Source: Combretum micranthum
Taxonomy: Eukaryota > Streptophyta > Magnoliopsida > Myrtales > Combretaceae
Assembly (NCBI GenBank): GCA_024138025.1
Contig: JAMXBD010000713.1
Coordinates: forward strand, 186,001-250,000
DNA: 64,000 bases
Direction of reading: 5' to 3'
Under the pieces are notes generated by a model. The model was given only the letters and a program-made list of their open reading frames with translations. It did not search any database and was not told the origin of the DNA. Positions 1-12,900 of the stretch are shown here, piece by piece. Every line of letters starts with the position of its first letter. Position 1 is the stretch's first letter. Position numbers and translations under genes: made by a program.

Positions 1-301
1 GGTTTTTTTTTTTATTCATTCGTTTATTCTGATTATTTTATTCGGATTTTTAATTAGAATTTTGATGATATTCAAATAGAAACCTGTAGGAAGTTTTAAT
101 TGGATGTTGTCAAAATACTGATGGATGTAGAGTTGAAGGCTAAAGATGATTAAAAACCATAGAGTATCTTACAATTCTAATTGAGCATGTGGTTTCTGGT
201 ATTTGTTTTTAACTGGCTTCAAAATTGATAAATTTACTGTGGTTGTTGTGTGGATCATCGCGTATGCTTTACTTGAGCGTATTGATTTCTTTTGTCTGCA
301 G

Positions 302-3300
302 ACGCATGGGGTTCGAGCCGGCCAACAAGCTGGGAAAAAGGCTATTGGTTTTGTTGAGGTACGATATATACACTTTACCTAACTGCTTTACATGGTTGTC
401 CGTGTTCCCAGCTGTACAATATATATTTAGTGAAGGGCTGAAAGCTGTGCCTTGAGTCTCAAATGCACTTTATGTGGATCTAATATTATTACCTAACTCG
501 GGCACTTTGAGAAATCGTCACATAAGGTTCTTCTGATGACGCATTTGTAAATACAGAAGTGAAAGTTAGTGAGTAGAGCTCACAGAAGGTGATAAAGTGT
601 ATGCGGACAAACTTAATAGTTGTTTAAAGGGAGAAGCCTTGAACTTGAGTGATTTATTGCCAATGAGCAACAGTGATGGTAAACGAGTAGTGAGCGAGAC
701 ATATATTGGCTGGACTGGACTGATATGTTATTGCATGTTTTGCCGTCGTATTTGCTCGTGGAAAGCATCCTTACATGAACCAGATGACCTTACAATAAAC
801 AGTAATCGTTCACTCAAATATTTTACCAAATTTTGAGAAAAACAAGAAGAAGAAGAAAGAAAGAAAGAAAATTACAGCTGTATGCTACAGCCATCCTTTT
901 TAGGTGATCACTGAAACCAATGAACTCATGGAGTTGTATTGCTTATCATGGTGTTTTTTTGGGTATTCATCTTGCAAAGCTTTTGCAGATATTTTCTTGT
1001 GATACTAGTAACCTGTTTTTCCATGGTGGTAGAAATGCTTTGTTTGTACAATTTGTTTTTCATTGTTATCTATATTTCATGACAAATAGTCTATTTGAAA
1101 ATGACAAAAAGGTATAACAAAAACAATAGAAAGATAACGAAATAAACAGACCCTAAATGCAAAGTGCAGCTATTGATATTGATGTATTTGACATATAGTT
1201 ACATATACAACGAACACAACAAATCAAGAGATCACTTCCTTTACTACTTGTTGTGATAAGGGATGATGATAATATGAATATAATATAGTTTGGATTTGGG
1301 GTAATCTCTGAATCAAACTACTAGAATTTTGTTGAGGTACTCATGAAAACATTGATAATTATACCAGAAAAATATAAAGCATATATGTATATACATATAA
1401 CTCATACATTAGAAAATGATAAGATTGAGGCTGGGTAAAGGCCTCCAGAAGTAGTTGTTGGGCGGCGACTAAGAACAACCAAGCCCTTGAGATCCATAAT
1501 AGCCAATTAATATTAAAGATGGTGATTCAAAAGGGAGAAACCATACCACTCATGTGTCTGATAAATCACAATCAAAGCCAAAATAATCTGATTCATTGCT
1601 ACTTGCTGCTGTCATGACAATTTTTGTGGTGGTGAAGTTTCAGTCAGGCTTGCTGTAGAGTTCTGGCAGGTTTTTCACTGTCGTGAGGCTTGCAATTTCA
1701 TGGTTCTTGTCGATTGATCTTTGTAGTGAAATGAAGTTGTGGCTGTTTGATTTTGATTGTTTAACCAATGCTTTGGTGGTTCGGTATAGATGCTAGGAGA
1801 AATTATTAGATTTAGGTGTTTTGTAGTCATGGTTAATGTAAACAATTGACTGTAGTAATATTTGATGGTTTGATTTGAGTGTTTGTCTGGTGCTTTCATT
1901 TGTGGTTTTTACCGGTGGTCAGCGCTTACTCAGGTGTACACAATGTGGTGATCCTTTTTGATGGGGTTCGTCAAAGTTTTTATAGTGAAGAGGAAAGATG
2001 GAAAGAAGATGAAGTGTCAACTGAGATCAAATTTATCATTCAGTACCATACAGGCCTTCTTATTCTATCAATCCAGTCCTATATATAGTGATGCTACTAG
2101 TGTCAATTTGAATGTTCTTGTAATCTTAGGCTTTTTATTGAGAATCTTAAAGCTTCAATCACCAAATTGCACAAACCCTATAATTTTGAATCCTTTTGCT
2201 TTACCATCCCTGGAAAATCATCTATTGTTTGATAGAAACAATCATCCTTAATGGACCATTATATTCTGAGTTCGGACCTCAAATTCTGTCATACTTTTTT
2301 GAAGTGCATCAAAACCCTGCATGTATGACCATTCCCTTCTAAATATGGTTCTCAACTTATTTCTGTGGTGTGCAGTGTTTCTCATACATATATTTTCCAA
2401 TATATTCTGCAGGCCATAGCAGTGATAGGTAAAGAGGATGGGATTAAAGGATACTGGAAGGGAAACCTCCCTCAGGTAAATCTTGTGTTTTTGCATTCTA
2501 AAGTGATCTCATGTTTGCATTCTTAATATTTATTATTGTTCAGGTTATAAGGATCATTCCCTACAGCGCTGTCCAGCTTTTTGCATACGAATTTTACAAG
2601 GTAGTCATGACATCCTTCTATCTGGAGAAAGTAATATAATATTTTTTCCTCCTTGGGTTATCAGCAATTTAACTGTATTCATTTCTTTTATTTTTGTTGG
2701 CTGTAAAGAAAATCTTCAAGGGAAAGGATGGTGAGCTTTCTGTTGTTGGAAGACTTGCTGCTGGTGCCTGTGCTGGCATGACATCTACTTTTGTAAGTCT
2801 GCAGTTGAGATATTGCTTTAATTCTTGAAATAGATTGACTTTGTAGAAATAATTTGGATAAATTTGTGGAACTGGTTGGTTCTTTTTTATCTGACTATGA
2901 ATTGTGCCCTTAAGACTTGTTATGGCTTTCACTTCATACATGCATTTGCTCTTTCCACGTTTTCAGGTCACTTATCCTTTGGATGTGCTTCGGCTACGCT
3001 TGGCAGTGGAGCCAGGGTATAAAACAATGACAGAGGTGACAGAGCCATACTTGAGCATTTCTTGACATCATGATAACATCTCCATGACAGTGAAATTTCT
3101 TCCCTTCTTAGGTGGCACTAAACATGCTAAAAGAGGAAGGGATAGCCTCATTTTACAATGGTCTTGGACCTTCTCTTATAGGGATAGCTCCCTATATTGC
3201 TGTGAACTTCTGCATGTTTGATTTGTGAGTTAGCTGGTGCTGCAATATTGTTCCTGGATGAGGTGTACAACCACATTTTTGCAACTTAAAATCATGACAA

Positions 3301-6300
3301 ATTCATTCTATGCAGGATAAAAAAGGCTTTGCCGGAGAAGTATCAAAGAGAACTGAAGCATCACTTGTTACGGCATTGCTTTCTGCTGGCATTGCCACAC
3401 TTACATGTTATCCACTGGACACTGTGAGAAGGCAGATGCAAATGAGGGGTACCCCATATAAGACAGTTTTGGATGCTTTTTCTGGTAAGTTGCTTGTAAG
3501 AGCTATCATCATTATCAATATGAACCACAGGTTTATTGTATTATTATAAATAAAAAAATGGGGGGAAAAAACCAACAAAACAAGGAGCTAATTTTTATTG
3601 AATTAGAAAACAAGACCAACATCCAACTATGGAAGCTCACAAGAGCATCATTTGCTTCCCAAGGATTTTACAAGATAATTTTTTGCTAAAGACTAACTAA
3701 ACCAGACTTGAGACTATTTATAGGACTTGATTGTAGCTATAGACTAGTCTGGATTCTTCTAGATGCTTCTAGAAGATTACAAACAGCCCTGTAATATACT
3801 TGCAAAGCTGTATCAACTCCTAGCAAAAAAATATCTAAAATATCTAAGCAACTAAACGAAAGAAAACTAAACTATTACAGGACTTACCGATTACATCCCT
3901 TCACAACATTGATCTTGTCCTTATGGTCAAGCTAAAAAAAAGAAGGATGGAAATGACAACTGTCACGCAATGGATTCGACAAGTTGTCGTAGGCATTGGA
4001 TGAGCACCTTCATTTGCTTGGATTTTATTTATTGGAAATACATGCCATCTTCTTCCGATCTAGTCGAAAGAGGATGTGATTTTCATCAATAACTAGTTCC
4101 CACAACAACAATACTCAACTAACACCCTGAAGCTTTGCACTTCCCTCTTGTCCACCAGATTCCTCAAAGAGTACTACCAATCTCTCAACGATTCTGTCAA
4201 CCCAGCTCGTTGTGGTCAAACTAGATTTTATTGGAGACATTGATTCTTTGCAAGATTTTGTGAAGCTGCATGTGTGATCTCACTCATTCATATGGCTCAT
4301 TCTCAAATATTTTGGTGAAATTTTTGACCCGAGTCAACTTTCACTCCAGATTTTATCTCCATGAAACTTTGTATATTACTTTTTAGTTAATTATTTGCCT
4401 TGTAGTCACCAATGTCAATCCCATTGAATTTTTGTGTTGGTGGACTATCAATGAAATCATCTTCTTCCTGAGTTGTCTTCTCATATCTCCACTCATAGTA
4501 CAATTCTTGCATCATCTTCTGCAATGATTGGAGATTTTCTGCCATCGTCACAAACCTAGGCTCCAACACCAAGTCCTTCTGAAGTACATGTGACACCTTT
4601 GGCAAGCTGTTGAATGGACTTCTCATCTGCATCCGCTCAACTATCCATTCTCATTGATTAGCAAACTTCAAGAGTTAGGTTTTCCTGCAAGATGGAACCA
4701 ACTGACACGACGTGCGGGTTTAAATAACAAACAAAAGGCTAATTTTTATGGAATTAGGAAAGAAGAAAAGAATATGACTTCTGAATATGGAAGTTCACAA
4801 GAGCATTGCTTGCTCTCCAAGAGTTTTACAAGATATTTTTTGGCTAAAAACTAACTAGGCTAGACTTGAAACTCTTTATAGGACCTGATTCTAGTTATGG
4901 ACTAATCTAGATTCTTATAGATATTTCTAGAAGATTACAAACAGCAATGCTGAAAATTAAAACTAAACTAACTTCCATTTACTACACTTTCACTAAGACA
5001 GATAACAAACTACTACTGGTCATATCAATTATATTTTGACACAACTAGACCCTGGAAAATCTTTTGAAGCCTTACACCAAAATTATGCAGGGGATGGATG
5101 AAGCTATACAGAAAATATAAAACTTGAGCTAATTCATTCTTTCCAAATACACATGAAAGGAACTGTGATCCGAATTTTTCTGGTAAATTCAAATGCTTGC
5201 TTCGCCCTAAACAAATAATAAACTGCAGTAAAGTGAAAGGAATGCCACAATTCTTCTTTGAGATCATAACAAAGTTCATTAAGGGTTTTATGGCATTGTG
5301 ATGTGTAAGGAGGTTCTTTGTGCTCTCTCCCAGCTCTTTGAACATAGAGCAACTTTTTGGCCATCTGAAAATTCCTAGACAGTAGCAGTCACACAAAAAG
5401 GAGAACATGGATAGAGCAAAAGAAACCAATGATTCATGCAGAGCTTATGTTTAGCTCCTCAAACAACTTTTTATAGCTCAAATTTCTATCTTCAGCACAA
5501 AAAAATAACTAGTTTTTTCTTTTGGGTTTGACATCCTGACACATTCATAATGACTAAGTAGATCATTTTCACAGAGGTAAATTTTATTAAAATTTTTTAG
5601 TTGTAGCCATTTTTCTGCAAATGTGCATAATGTTTAGGAGCAGAAGTTGGGATTTAATCACATATAGACACACCTTTGGCAAAAGTTCACTTCAGAAGAT
5701 TCAGCCTTAAATAAATTGTGATGTTTCCTAAAATATAAAAAATCTTGAGAAGCTTGGCATAGAGATTCGAGATAGGAACTGTTGGCATCTCTAATCAGCT
5801 AATTTTTAACACCTTTAATAATTCAATAAACGGGCAAGATGTAATTACCCAAAGACTTGTCACGGTTCCATGGATTCTATCTTCTTCCAACAACTCTAGT
5901 TGTTATTCCTACCAAAAGCTCTGAAATCTTCCAAGTAATGAATATTTCTTATGGTTGGCTTTGTGTGTAACTTCCCCCCATAAGAGAGTCTCCTTATTTG
6001 TGTAATTAATTACAGTACTACATTTGCTTCCAATATATGGTATATCTTTGATTAGTTTAGCCGCAGCAGCAAACATGCAAGATGAAGAGCCATGTTGCTT
6101 GACCTTGCCAGATTGCAATGGAGTTGAGTGCATAAATGGTTGCTTCTCTGATCGTGTATGCTTGCTTTACACAGCTTCTTCCTACCACCGTGATTCTGGG
6201 CTTTTCTGGCAATGACCCACCAGAGGTGCACAACTAGGGTTCCATTGGATGTCTCCACTCCCCAGCATGATGTTCTATCTGACTTCTAACCTAGCTAAGT

Positions 6301-7950
6301 TTAGGCATGTCTACCTTCATACCTTATTGCACCAAGCTTGACTTTTAACTTACGACAACACTATCGATTAACTCTTATGGCCGAATAAAATGTGAGATAT
6401 TATTGGGAACCAGAACATAGTGGAGGCGGAGTGGGTGGGTTTGACATCCTTCCATCTGACCAGGAAGGCTCAAATTTGGTACCATTGTGTGGAAAAAGAC
6501 AAAACGACATTGTCGTAGAACATAGTTAAGGAGTATTGTTGCATGTGGATTCAGCATGGCAATTAGTAGCAATCCCTTGAGTGAGTCAGCAAAGTTGAGT
6601 CAGACTGAAATTATGGAGGAACACACTGAGCAATTCTATCCTAAATACAGATTTATAAAGATCAAAAGGTTATCTTTCAACAAGTCTTCAAGAGATGGGA
6701 GTGCTCTTTCGAACAAACACTAAAATCACATATAGCCATAAGTTCCCACTGTTAATGAACTCTTAACAAAATGAGACACATCATGCACACCAATTTAGCA
6801 TGAATTTCTCATTTACTACATTTATAACACCTGCTCGTATGGTATATCTTGATGTTTACTGCACAAAATGAGCAGAATAATTTTCTTTGATAAATGTAGT
6901 AAACAGCTTCTCAGATTGTGTTTACTTTGATATAGCAAATATTAATCCCTATCTGTCAAACCAGCAAATTGTGCTTCTCTGCCAGAGTCTTATAACTTTA
7001 GTTATCTTAACGTACTTTTGGCTTTTAGTACGCATGGATGAGTAAGAAGACAAGTTCTGTTTTCTTGATTCTTCTTTGCAGATTCAGTCTTTCTGGCTCT
7101 ATGATAGGCTTGTTATTTGTGGGATCAGAATCTAGATGTTTCTCTTTTTCTCAACATATTCTCCATCAAGTGCTTACAGAACAAAGTTTTGATTTGTTTA
7201 TGCAGGTATTATTGAGCGGGATGGAGTAATAGGCTTGTATAGAGGTTTTCTTCCAAATGCATTAAAAAACCTACCCAATAGCAGGTTTTTAATCCTTATC
7301 CATGCTTTCTGGTCCCCATTTATTTGAATGTCAAAGTTGTTGGATGACAGCAAACTCAAGTACCCTTCAATACATGGGCTTTGGACTGTTATTCTGTGTC
7401 TGCTTGTGCATACGCATATGCATGTTTTCTCTTTGGCTATAATCATCTGGTTTAGCTCATATAGTCCTTAATGATTTTATGGGTGAAGTTTTTTAGTGCA
7501 TCATCCGGTGATGTATTTTCAGTGCATGATATAGATTTAGTGCCAACTTTTGAGCCTCATTTTTGCCTGCGGCCTTTCCTTCCGCAGCACATTGTCATGT
7601 GAATTGAGCAGGTTTTGTAAAGTATTCTTGCCTCCTCATAAATAGTCAATGAGTCTTTCTGGGACAATGTGCAATGTAATAACTCTTGGAAAACGATATA
7701 GGCAAAATGCTTTCACATCTTAAATACCTTTTCCTCCTTCATTATCTTGATGAGCACACAAATCACGAACTGGATTCATTCTTCTGATCCTAAGTGTCAC
7801 AATAATTCCCTTTTTTTTTTTTTTTAATTCTACAGTATCAGGCTTACAACATTTGACACGGTGAAACGTCTAATAGCAGCCAGTGAAAAGGAGTTCAACA
7901 AAATCATGGAAGAAAACCGGCAGAAGCAAAACCGAGATGGTAGTCTATGA
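302..7950 (+). CDS. TAAC: Chloroplast ADP/ATP carrier (TAAC/EAAC type), 5' partial
   Basis: Mitochondrial-carrier-family protein expected to exchange ATP and ADP across the chloroplast thylakoid or envelope membrane. Coding exons read as 302-358, 2413-2475, 2544-2600, 2709-2792, 2967-3035, 3112-3224, 3316-3484, 7206-7284 and 7836-7950 (stop TGA), all with GT-AG borders, giving about 268 residues. Exons encoding the transit peptide and first repeat lie left of the window. The PxDxxR carrier signature is visible twice, as YPLDVLRLRL in exon 5 and YPLDTVRRQM in exon 7. The segments GYWKGNLPQ, GLYRGFLPNALKNLPNSS and RLTTFDTVKRLI are typical of the plastid subfamily. Exon 7 changes frame at 3345-3348, where one A appears to be missing. 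Intron 7 is 3.7 kb and carries an LTR-flanked insertion. Neighbouring RUS5 and AIRP2 genes favour the At5g01500 (TAAC) lineage, but the gene may be co-orthologous to At3g51870 as well. Confidence 0.9.
359..2412 (+). other. Long intron of the carrier gene
   Basis: A 2.05 kb intron between exons 302-358 and 2413-2475, starting GTACGA and ending CTGCAG. It is AT-rich. Its open frames are short and match no family I recognise. The sequence from 1 to 301 is the end of the preceding intron and ends TCTGCAG. Confidence 0.7.
3559..4986 (-). mobile_element. Short non-autonomous LTR (TRIM-like) element inside the carrier intron
   Basis: Two direct repeats of about 340 and 270 bp, 3559-3897 and 4713-4986, share long stretches (for example TTACAAGAT, CTCTTTATAGGAC/CTATTTATAGGAC, TCTAGAAGATTACAAACAG). 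They enclose about 0.8 kb. Read on the minus strand, the outer repeat begins TGTAGT and the inner one TGTAAT directly after GTGAAGGGA, a plausible polypurine tract. A TATAAAGAG box lies inside the 5' repeat. A 81-codon minus-strand frame (4632-4387) starts shortly after the 5' repeat and could be a gag remnant, but it has no recognisable motif. I found neither a convincing target-site duplication nor a standard tRNA-Met primer site. The repeats have diverged by tens of percent, so this is an old copy. Confidence 0.5.
4987..7205. other. Remainder of carrier intron 7
   Basis: Intronic sequence between the LTR-flanked insertion and exon 7206-7284. Several overlapping open frames occur on both strands at 5025-5429 and 5909-6258. 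They lack domain motifs and consistent splice structure, so I treat them as chance frames. Confidence 0.5.
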
Positions 7951-8480
7951 ATAAAGTATTGAATTCTTTTAGTTTGCAAGCAGCAAGGAATGGGTGATAT
8001 TATTTTGGCAGTTTTGGTACCCCCTTGGAAGGCTTTTTTGTTGCAGTATTTATACCATTCTGCAGCTTACATTTTAGATCTAGGAGGTATTTTAACACTC
8101 AGCCAGCAGAAGTTTTGTGGGATTTAGCTGGCTATGTTGTTTGTGGTTCGTACAGTAGGTAAAATAGATGAGGTAACCACATTGATTAGTCTTGTATCAT
8201 TTTGTTCTATATTCGCTATCATTAGTTATATACAATTTATGGTATGATCTTTTTTTATCTCCATTGTCATTGAGATGTAGCCACCTCTTTTTGACAGCGC
8301 TACAATATTAGTGCTGTCCTGGTTGTATTGAACTTGGGAGCATGAGAAATGGAACTTTATTTGACATTCAGTACAGAGAAGTTTATCTCTGAGTCGTCAC
8401 GTATTTGCCTGCGTCAGTATTTTATGCATTCCTTTTGGGCTTATATGGTTGAATGGTTCTATCAAAATATATTTCTCGGA
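7951..8480 (+). other. Probable 3' UTR and downstream flank of the carrier gene
   Basis: Non-coding sequence following the carrier stop codon at 7948-7950, T-rich with no long open frame. The polyadenylation site cannot be fixed from sequence alone. From about 8480 to 8780 the sequence is plain AT-rich spacer. Confidence 0.45.
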
Positions 8481-8783
8481 AGCAATATTATTCAATTATA
8501 ATTATAAAGTCAATTAATAAACTTTTTACTTATTTAACTTCATTTAATCCAATCCATTATTATAACTCTTTATCTATCTGTTTGTTTCATCATATTCTGC
8601 TCATTTTTGCATCATATTTTTATCACTTTTAAACAGATATTTATGAAGAAACAAATAATGATAAAAATTGACAGTTTTACTTATAAATAGACCAAACAGA
8701 TACGATACAAAAATGATATAGAGATTTGATATAGATATGATGCAAATAATCAGACAATTCAAACAAACTTTGAAGTGTACAAG

Positions 8784-9665
8784 TTTAAGGGGAAAAGGAA
8801 ATTAATATTTATATTTTAAAAAATTGCAAAAATGCCAATAGGATTAAAAGAAAATCTCAATTTTAGACAAGTTAATCCATCTTTTAAAGAGACGAGGTTA
8901 CAAGTGACCGATCTGGTCCTTTCAAAAAAATAAGAATAGTGTAGTTTTATGCAAGTTAATCTCGTCTTTTAAAGAAGCGAAGTAATAAATAATCGGCTCT
9001 TTCCAAAAGATAGGTCAGTACAAGGCTGGAAAACTCAACTCACGCATCGCGAATTTCTTCATCTAGAAAGAGGTATTAAGGAAATTATTGTTGTGCCTTT
9101 GTTCTTTATTGGATGCAGCATATGGGGCCTGTGTCATGTGTGGAGCACGTGACTTCTTCTTCTCCATGGATCCAAGCGTGTGCAGTGATGAAGATTGCGA
9201 TAGAAATGGAACCAACTATCATCAACTCGAATACAATTACGCATGAATGCAAGAAGTGATCTTCAAACAATTTCGAACCTTCCCATTTCAGTTCAATATC
9301 CTACATGTATAAATAGAGGTACGAGGAACCCATTTAGGAGATCTAATGATCCAAACAAATTAATACTCTTAAAATCACTCATGGATTGTTCTTTCTCTCT
9401 CTAGCTCGAGGTTTCCAACATATCGGTTTTTTCTAAAAATTCTTCATTGGGAAAGAATTACTAATGAGTTGGATAGAGATCACTTAGGACCTCGTCTCTT
9501 AATGAAGAGAAGAAGTTAGTATAAATTCAGTCTAAATTATATTAATCTTATTTTATGAAGAGACAAAGTTATCCACTTATCTCGTATTTTCAAGAGATGA
9601 GATCAACTTAATTAAAAAAAAATATTCATCCCTTTTCCTTTTCCTCAAGTTTAATTTCAATATGT
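8784..9665. repeat. Element with GAGACGAGG inverted motifs and an internal TATA box
   Basis: The left edge GGGGAAAAGGAAATTAATATT and the right edge AATATTCATCCC(TTTTCC)2TC are roughly inverted, suggesting a bounded element of about 0.88 kb. Partial copies of the motif ACCTCGTCTCTT/AAGAGACGAGGT lie near both ends (8888-8898, 8961-8982, 9488-9512, 9557-9604). The middle contains CATGTATAAATAGAGGTA near 9304-9321, which looks like a plant TATA box with a following leader. No coding sequence was recognised. The first 90 bp resemble the start of the repeat at 10388. It could be an LTR or a foldback transposon; the class is unresolved. Confidence 0.4.
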
Positions 9666-10035
9666 TATAACTAGGCCATTCAACATTGAGTAATTATTAA
9701 TTAAATTATTATTATTTACTAATTAATCAAATGCATACGTTTTAAATTATTATTAATTAATCAATTTATTGACATAATCAATCAAATTGGTTCAAGGGGA
9801 TAACAAACCAATTGAGAAAGACTCGAACCGGCTTAGAGGTTGTTTGGACCGGTTCCATCTACTAATGGTTGAATTCTATCTATTTTCTTATTAAATTAAT
9901 TAAATTCACCCATCTTGCTTCAATCAAATTTTATTCAAATGGTTCCAAGACCAGAGTAGTCATGTCATGATGGTTTCGTCCACTCTGAATCTGAGCCAGT
10001 TTAAGATTGATTCATGGGAAAAGAGCTTCACCCCA

Positions 10036-10068
<33 letters not shown>

Positions 10069-10387
10069 CGAACACTATTTCACAAATGTCATGCATTGTA
10101 GAAGATTAACAAATGCTAAAACTAACTTTAGTCCAAATCTTTCAAGCCAAATTTTAATGTTTATCCATTTTTATCCCATACGTGAATAATTACTTTTTAA
10201 TTTTGATTGAAAACAACACTTATATTTTGTGTGATTACATTATAATGTTGAAAGTTTACAAGAAAAAAATTTTAAAAAAGAAAAATCTTAGCGGTTTGGT
10301 GAGTTGGACCACATAACCTACCAATTTCATCCGGAGCTAAAGCCAGTGGGCGAGTTGGCCCACTTGCATAGCTTTATGTATAACCCT
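9666..10387. other. AT-rich spacer with an (ATT)n microsatellite
   Basis: Spacer sequence with about ten ATT units at 10036-10066 and TTATTAATTAA-rich stretches at 9690-9770. No gene or RNA is recognisable. Confidence 0.5.
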
Positions 10388-10690
10388 TTCGGGAAAAGGA
10401 AAATAATATTGATTTTTTTAAAGAAAATTACAAAAATGCTATTAAGATAAAAATAATCTCAAAATAGGTAAGTTGACCTCGTCTGTTGAAGAGATGAGGC
10501 CATTAGTTGCCGAAGAGACGAGGTCACTGTATTTTACACTAACATTATCTCTTGAAGAGACAAGGTTGAAGTTGTCTCTTCAAGAGACGAGGTCAGTGCA
10601 AAATACAATGACCTCGTCTCTTCAATAGACGATGTCAACATACTTTTGATTTATTTTTTCATTTGATAGATTTGTATAATTTTTTTTTAA
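10388..10690. repeat. Palindrome-rich repeat with the AAGAGACGAGGTC motif
   Basis: A compact relative of the element at 8784-9665 with the same left edge (GGGAAAAGGAAAATAATATT, then ATTACAAAAATGCTATTAAGAT). The sequence TGACCTCGTCT-KTTGAAGAGAYGAGGYC occurs in forward and reverse orientation at 10473-10501, 10510-10526, 10542-10594 and 10608-10640, so the segment can fold into several alternative hairpins. No coding capacity. Confidence 0.55.
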
Positions 10691-11572
10691 ATGATTATTT
10701 TTTTCCTTAATCCTAACCATTTCATTCCACATTTTATATGTATACTTTAGTTTTTGTTTTTTTTTTTCAGAAAATACAAATAAGCCCTTTAAACTTTGAT
10801 ATCGGTTCGAATACACCCTTTTGAATTTTTAAATGTTGGAATGCTCACTAAACTTTTAATAATTTGACAAATAACAAATCAAAAATCTTCTTTCTCTCTC
10901 ACTCTCTCATGCAAGTATAATAACAAATATAAGAAAATAATAAACATATTGTTTAAATGGATGACATATTTGATAATTTTGAGACCTAATTTGATGTTGA
11001 TCACATCACTACACCACATACTCTCTCTTAACAAGTGAGATATAACATAATATATAGCATATATAGTAAATATACCTAAATATATATTATAATATATATA
11101 ATGTATAATATTATATTTGTTTCATTGATTTCTTTAATTGTTGATGCAATATTTTGTGATAATGTGAAAATAAAAGTCATAAAAATAAAACAAGAAGAAG
11201 GTTTGGATTTGAAAAAAAAAAAATAGAAAGACTAAAAAGAGAAATAAAATGATAGGGGATATATGTAAATTTTCTTAAATTATAAGGAGTAGCAAATCAA
11301 ACTAAAATTACATGACCAATGAAAATCACTAAATAAAAAGATAAGGTTGTGTTCGACATTATAAAATAAATAACTAAATAAAGGGAGTAATAGATCGCAT
11401 TCAATATTTGGTTTGAGGAAAATTACGAGGAAAACGGAAACCATCTAAGGATGTTTTGGCAACTAGGACATAAATAAGCCTAAACGGTTTGAAAACTATT
11501 TGAGTTTGATCCAAGTCTAATTATAGAATGGTTTAGTCAAGTTGTTATTGAGTTAGTTCTATAATATTTAAT
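10691..11572. other. AT-rich intergenic spacer
   Basis: Low-complexity A+T stretches, including TATATAATATAT around 11040-11120. I see no gene, RNA or bounded repeat. Confidence 0.5.
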
Positions 11573-11943
11573 AGGGACAATGACGAAAATGATACTTAAA
11601 CTTTTGCAAAAAGAACACTTAGGTATCTAAAGTTTAATTTTGAAAATTTGGTACCTAATGAAGTTTTTATTGACTTTTCTCATACTTGAAGTTTAGTTTT
11701 GACAGTATTAGTACCTAAACAAAGTTTTCTTGGATTTTTTTTATATATCATTTCATTTGCTTTAGGTATAAAAAAAAAGTTAACAAAAACTTCGTTCAGG
11801 TACCAAAATTGTCAAAACCAAACTTCAGGTATGAAAAACATCAACGAAAACTTTGTTCAAGTATTAAATTGTTCAAAATCAAATTTCAAGTACCTAATTA
11901 TTCTTTTTACGAAAATTCAACTATCATTTTCATCATTAACCCT
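11573..11943. repeat. Long foldback (hairpin) element of about 370 bp
   Basis: The left end AGGGACAATGACGAAAATGATA is matched in inverse by the right end, which reads AGGGTTAATGATGAAAATGATA on the minus strand. The similarity continues inward for about 150 bases per arm, with shared blocks such as GGTACCTRA, TTTTGACA and GAAGTTT. The whole element can therefore form one imperfect hairpin. This fits a MITE or inverted-repeat element. It has no coding capacity. Confidence 0.65.
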
Positions 11944-12900
11944 ATTTTATATTAGTTTAATAATTTAATTAGGCTTGAGTTGAGTATAAATACTAATTGA
12001 ATTTTAATGTTATTTTAATTAAAGTTAATATATATTTATAAATTGAGACTTAAACTCTGTTTGGGTTAATGCAAAAGAATGAAAACCAAAGGAAAATAAT
12101 GAAAATAAGTAGAAACGAATGAATGATACAAAATGATAGAAGTCAATGAAATATTTTCTAGATTTTTTTTTTTTCTCTTAACTTTAAATTTGGAGAGATT
12201 GCGACGAAACTTTATAAAAAATAACATTTATTTCATAAACATCTTTCACATTTTAACTCCATAAAGTAAAAAGCAGGAAGGTAGGTCAATATCTTTGGTA
12301 ATAGGAATAATATGGAAACCGAGTGATACCACATTTTTATTTGACACATCTCAATAGAGATAATGTCAAAGATAGGTAATCTTAAAAAAAAAAAAAGGTA
12401 ATTTCAATTATTAACAACTTTCTCTTTTAATTTTCACTATAAATCATAGACCAAACACTAAAAAATAAAACTTTTGTTCTATTTATTTTCATATATCTAA
12501 GTTATATAGGAATAGTTCAAAATGGAATTGATTAAATTGAAAAAGATAGAATGGAACAGAAAGAGTGGCTAAATGATAAATTTTTCCTTTGTTTCAATAT
12601 ATAATGCAATAGAATGGAGTTTAAATGGTGTTTGTCAAAAAATATCATGTGAGTAATAAATGTTTAAGAGGATAGTGAGAATTGAACGAAATTGTGATTA
12701 AATTCTAATTCATTTGATATGTACTAAAAGACAATATTTTTGGAAAAATAATTCCTAAAATATGATACACGAAAAACATATTCAAATTTTATGTATCAAA
12801 AGCGCATCCACAATAAATAAGGCATAGCCTCTAGTTGCGCCCTCTTTTATTTATTTATTTTTTAAAAATCTATATAAGATAAAGAGAGTGCAACTACCAT
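11944..12900. other. AT-rich intergenic spacer
   Basis: No gene, RNA or bounded repeat was recognised. The sequence contains A/T homopolymers and scattered ATGGAAT-type words. Confidence 0.45.

Noticed and set aside
5025..5429. Overlapping minus-strand frames of 134 and 76 codons in carrier intron 7
   Set aside because: The two frames overlap in different registers, no domain motif is visible, and there is no splice or homologue support; treated as chance frames.
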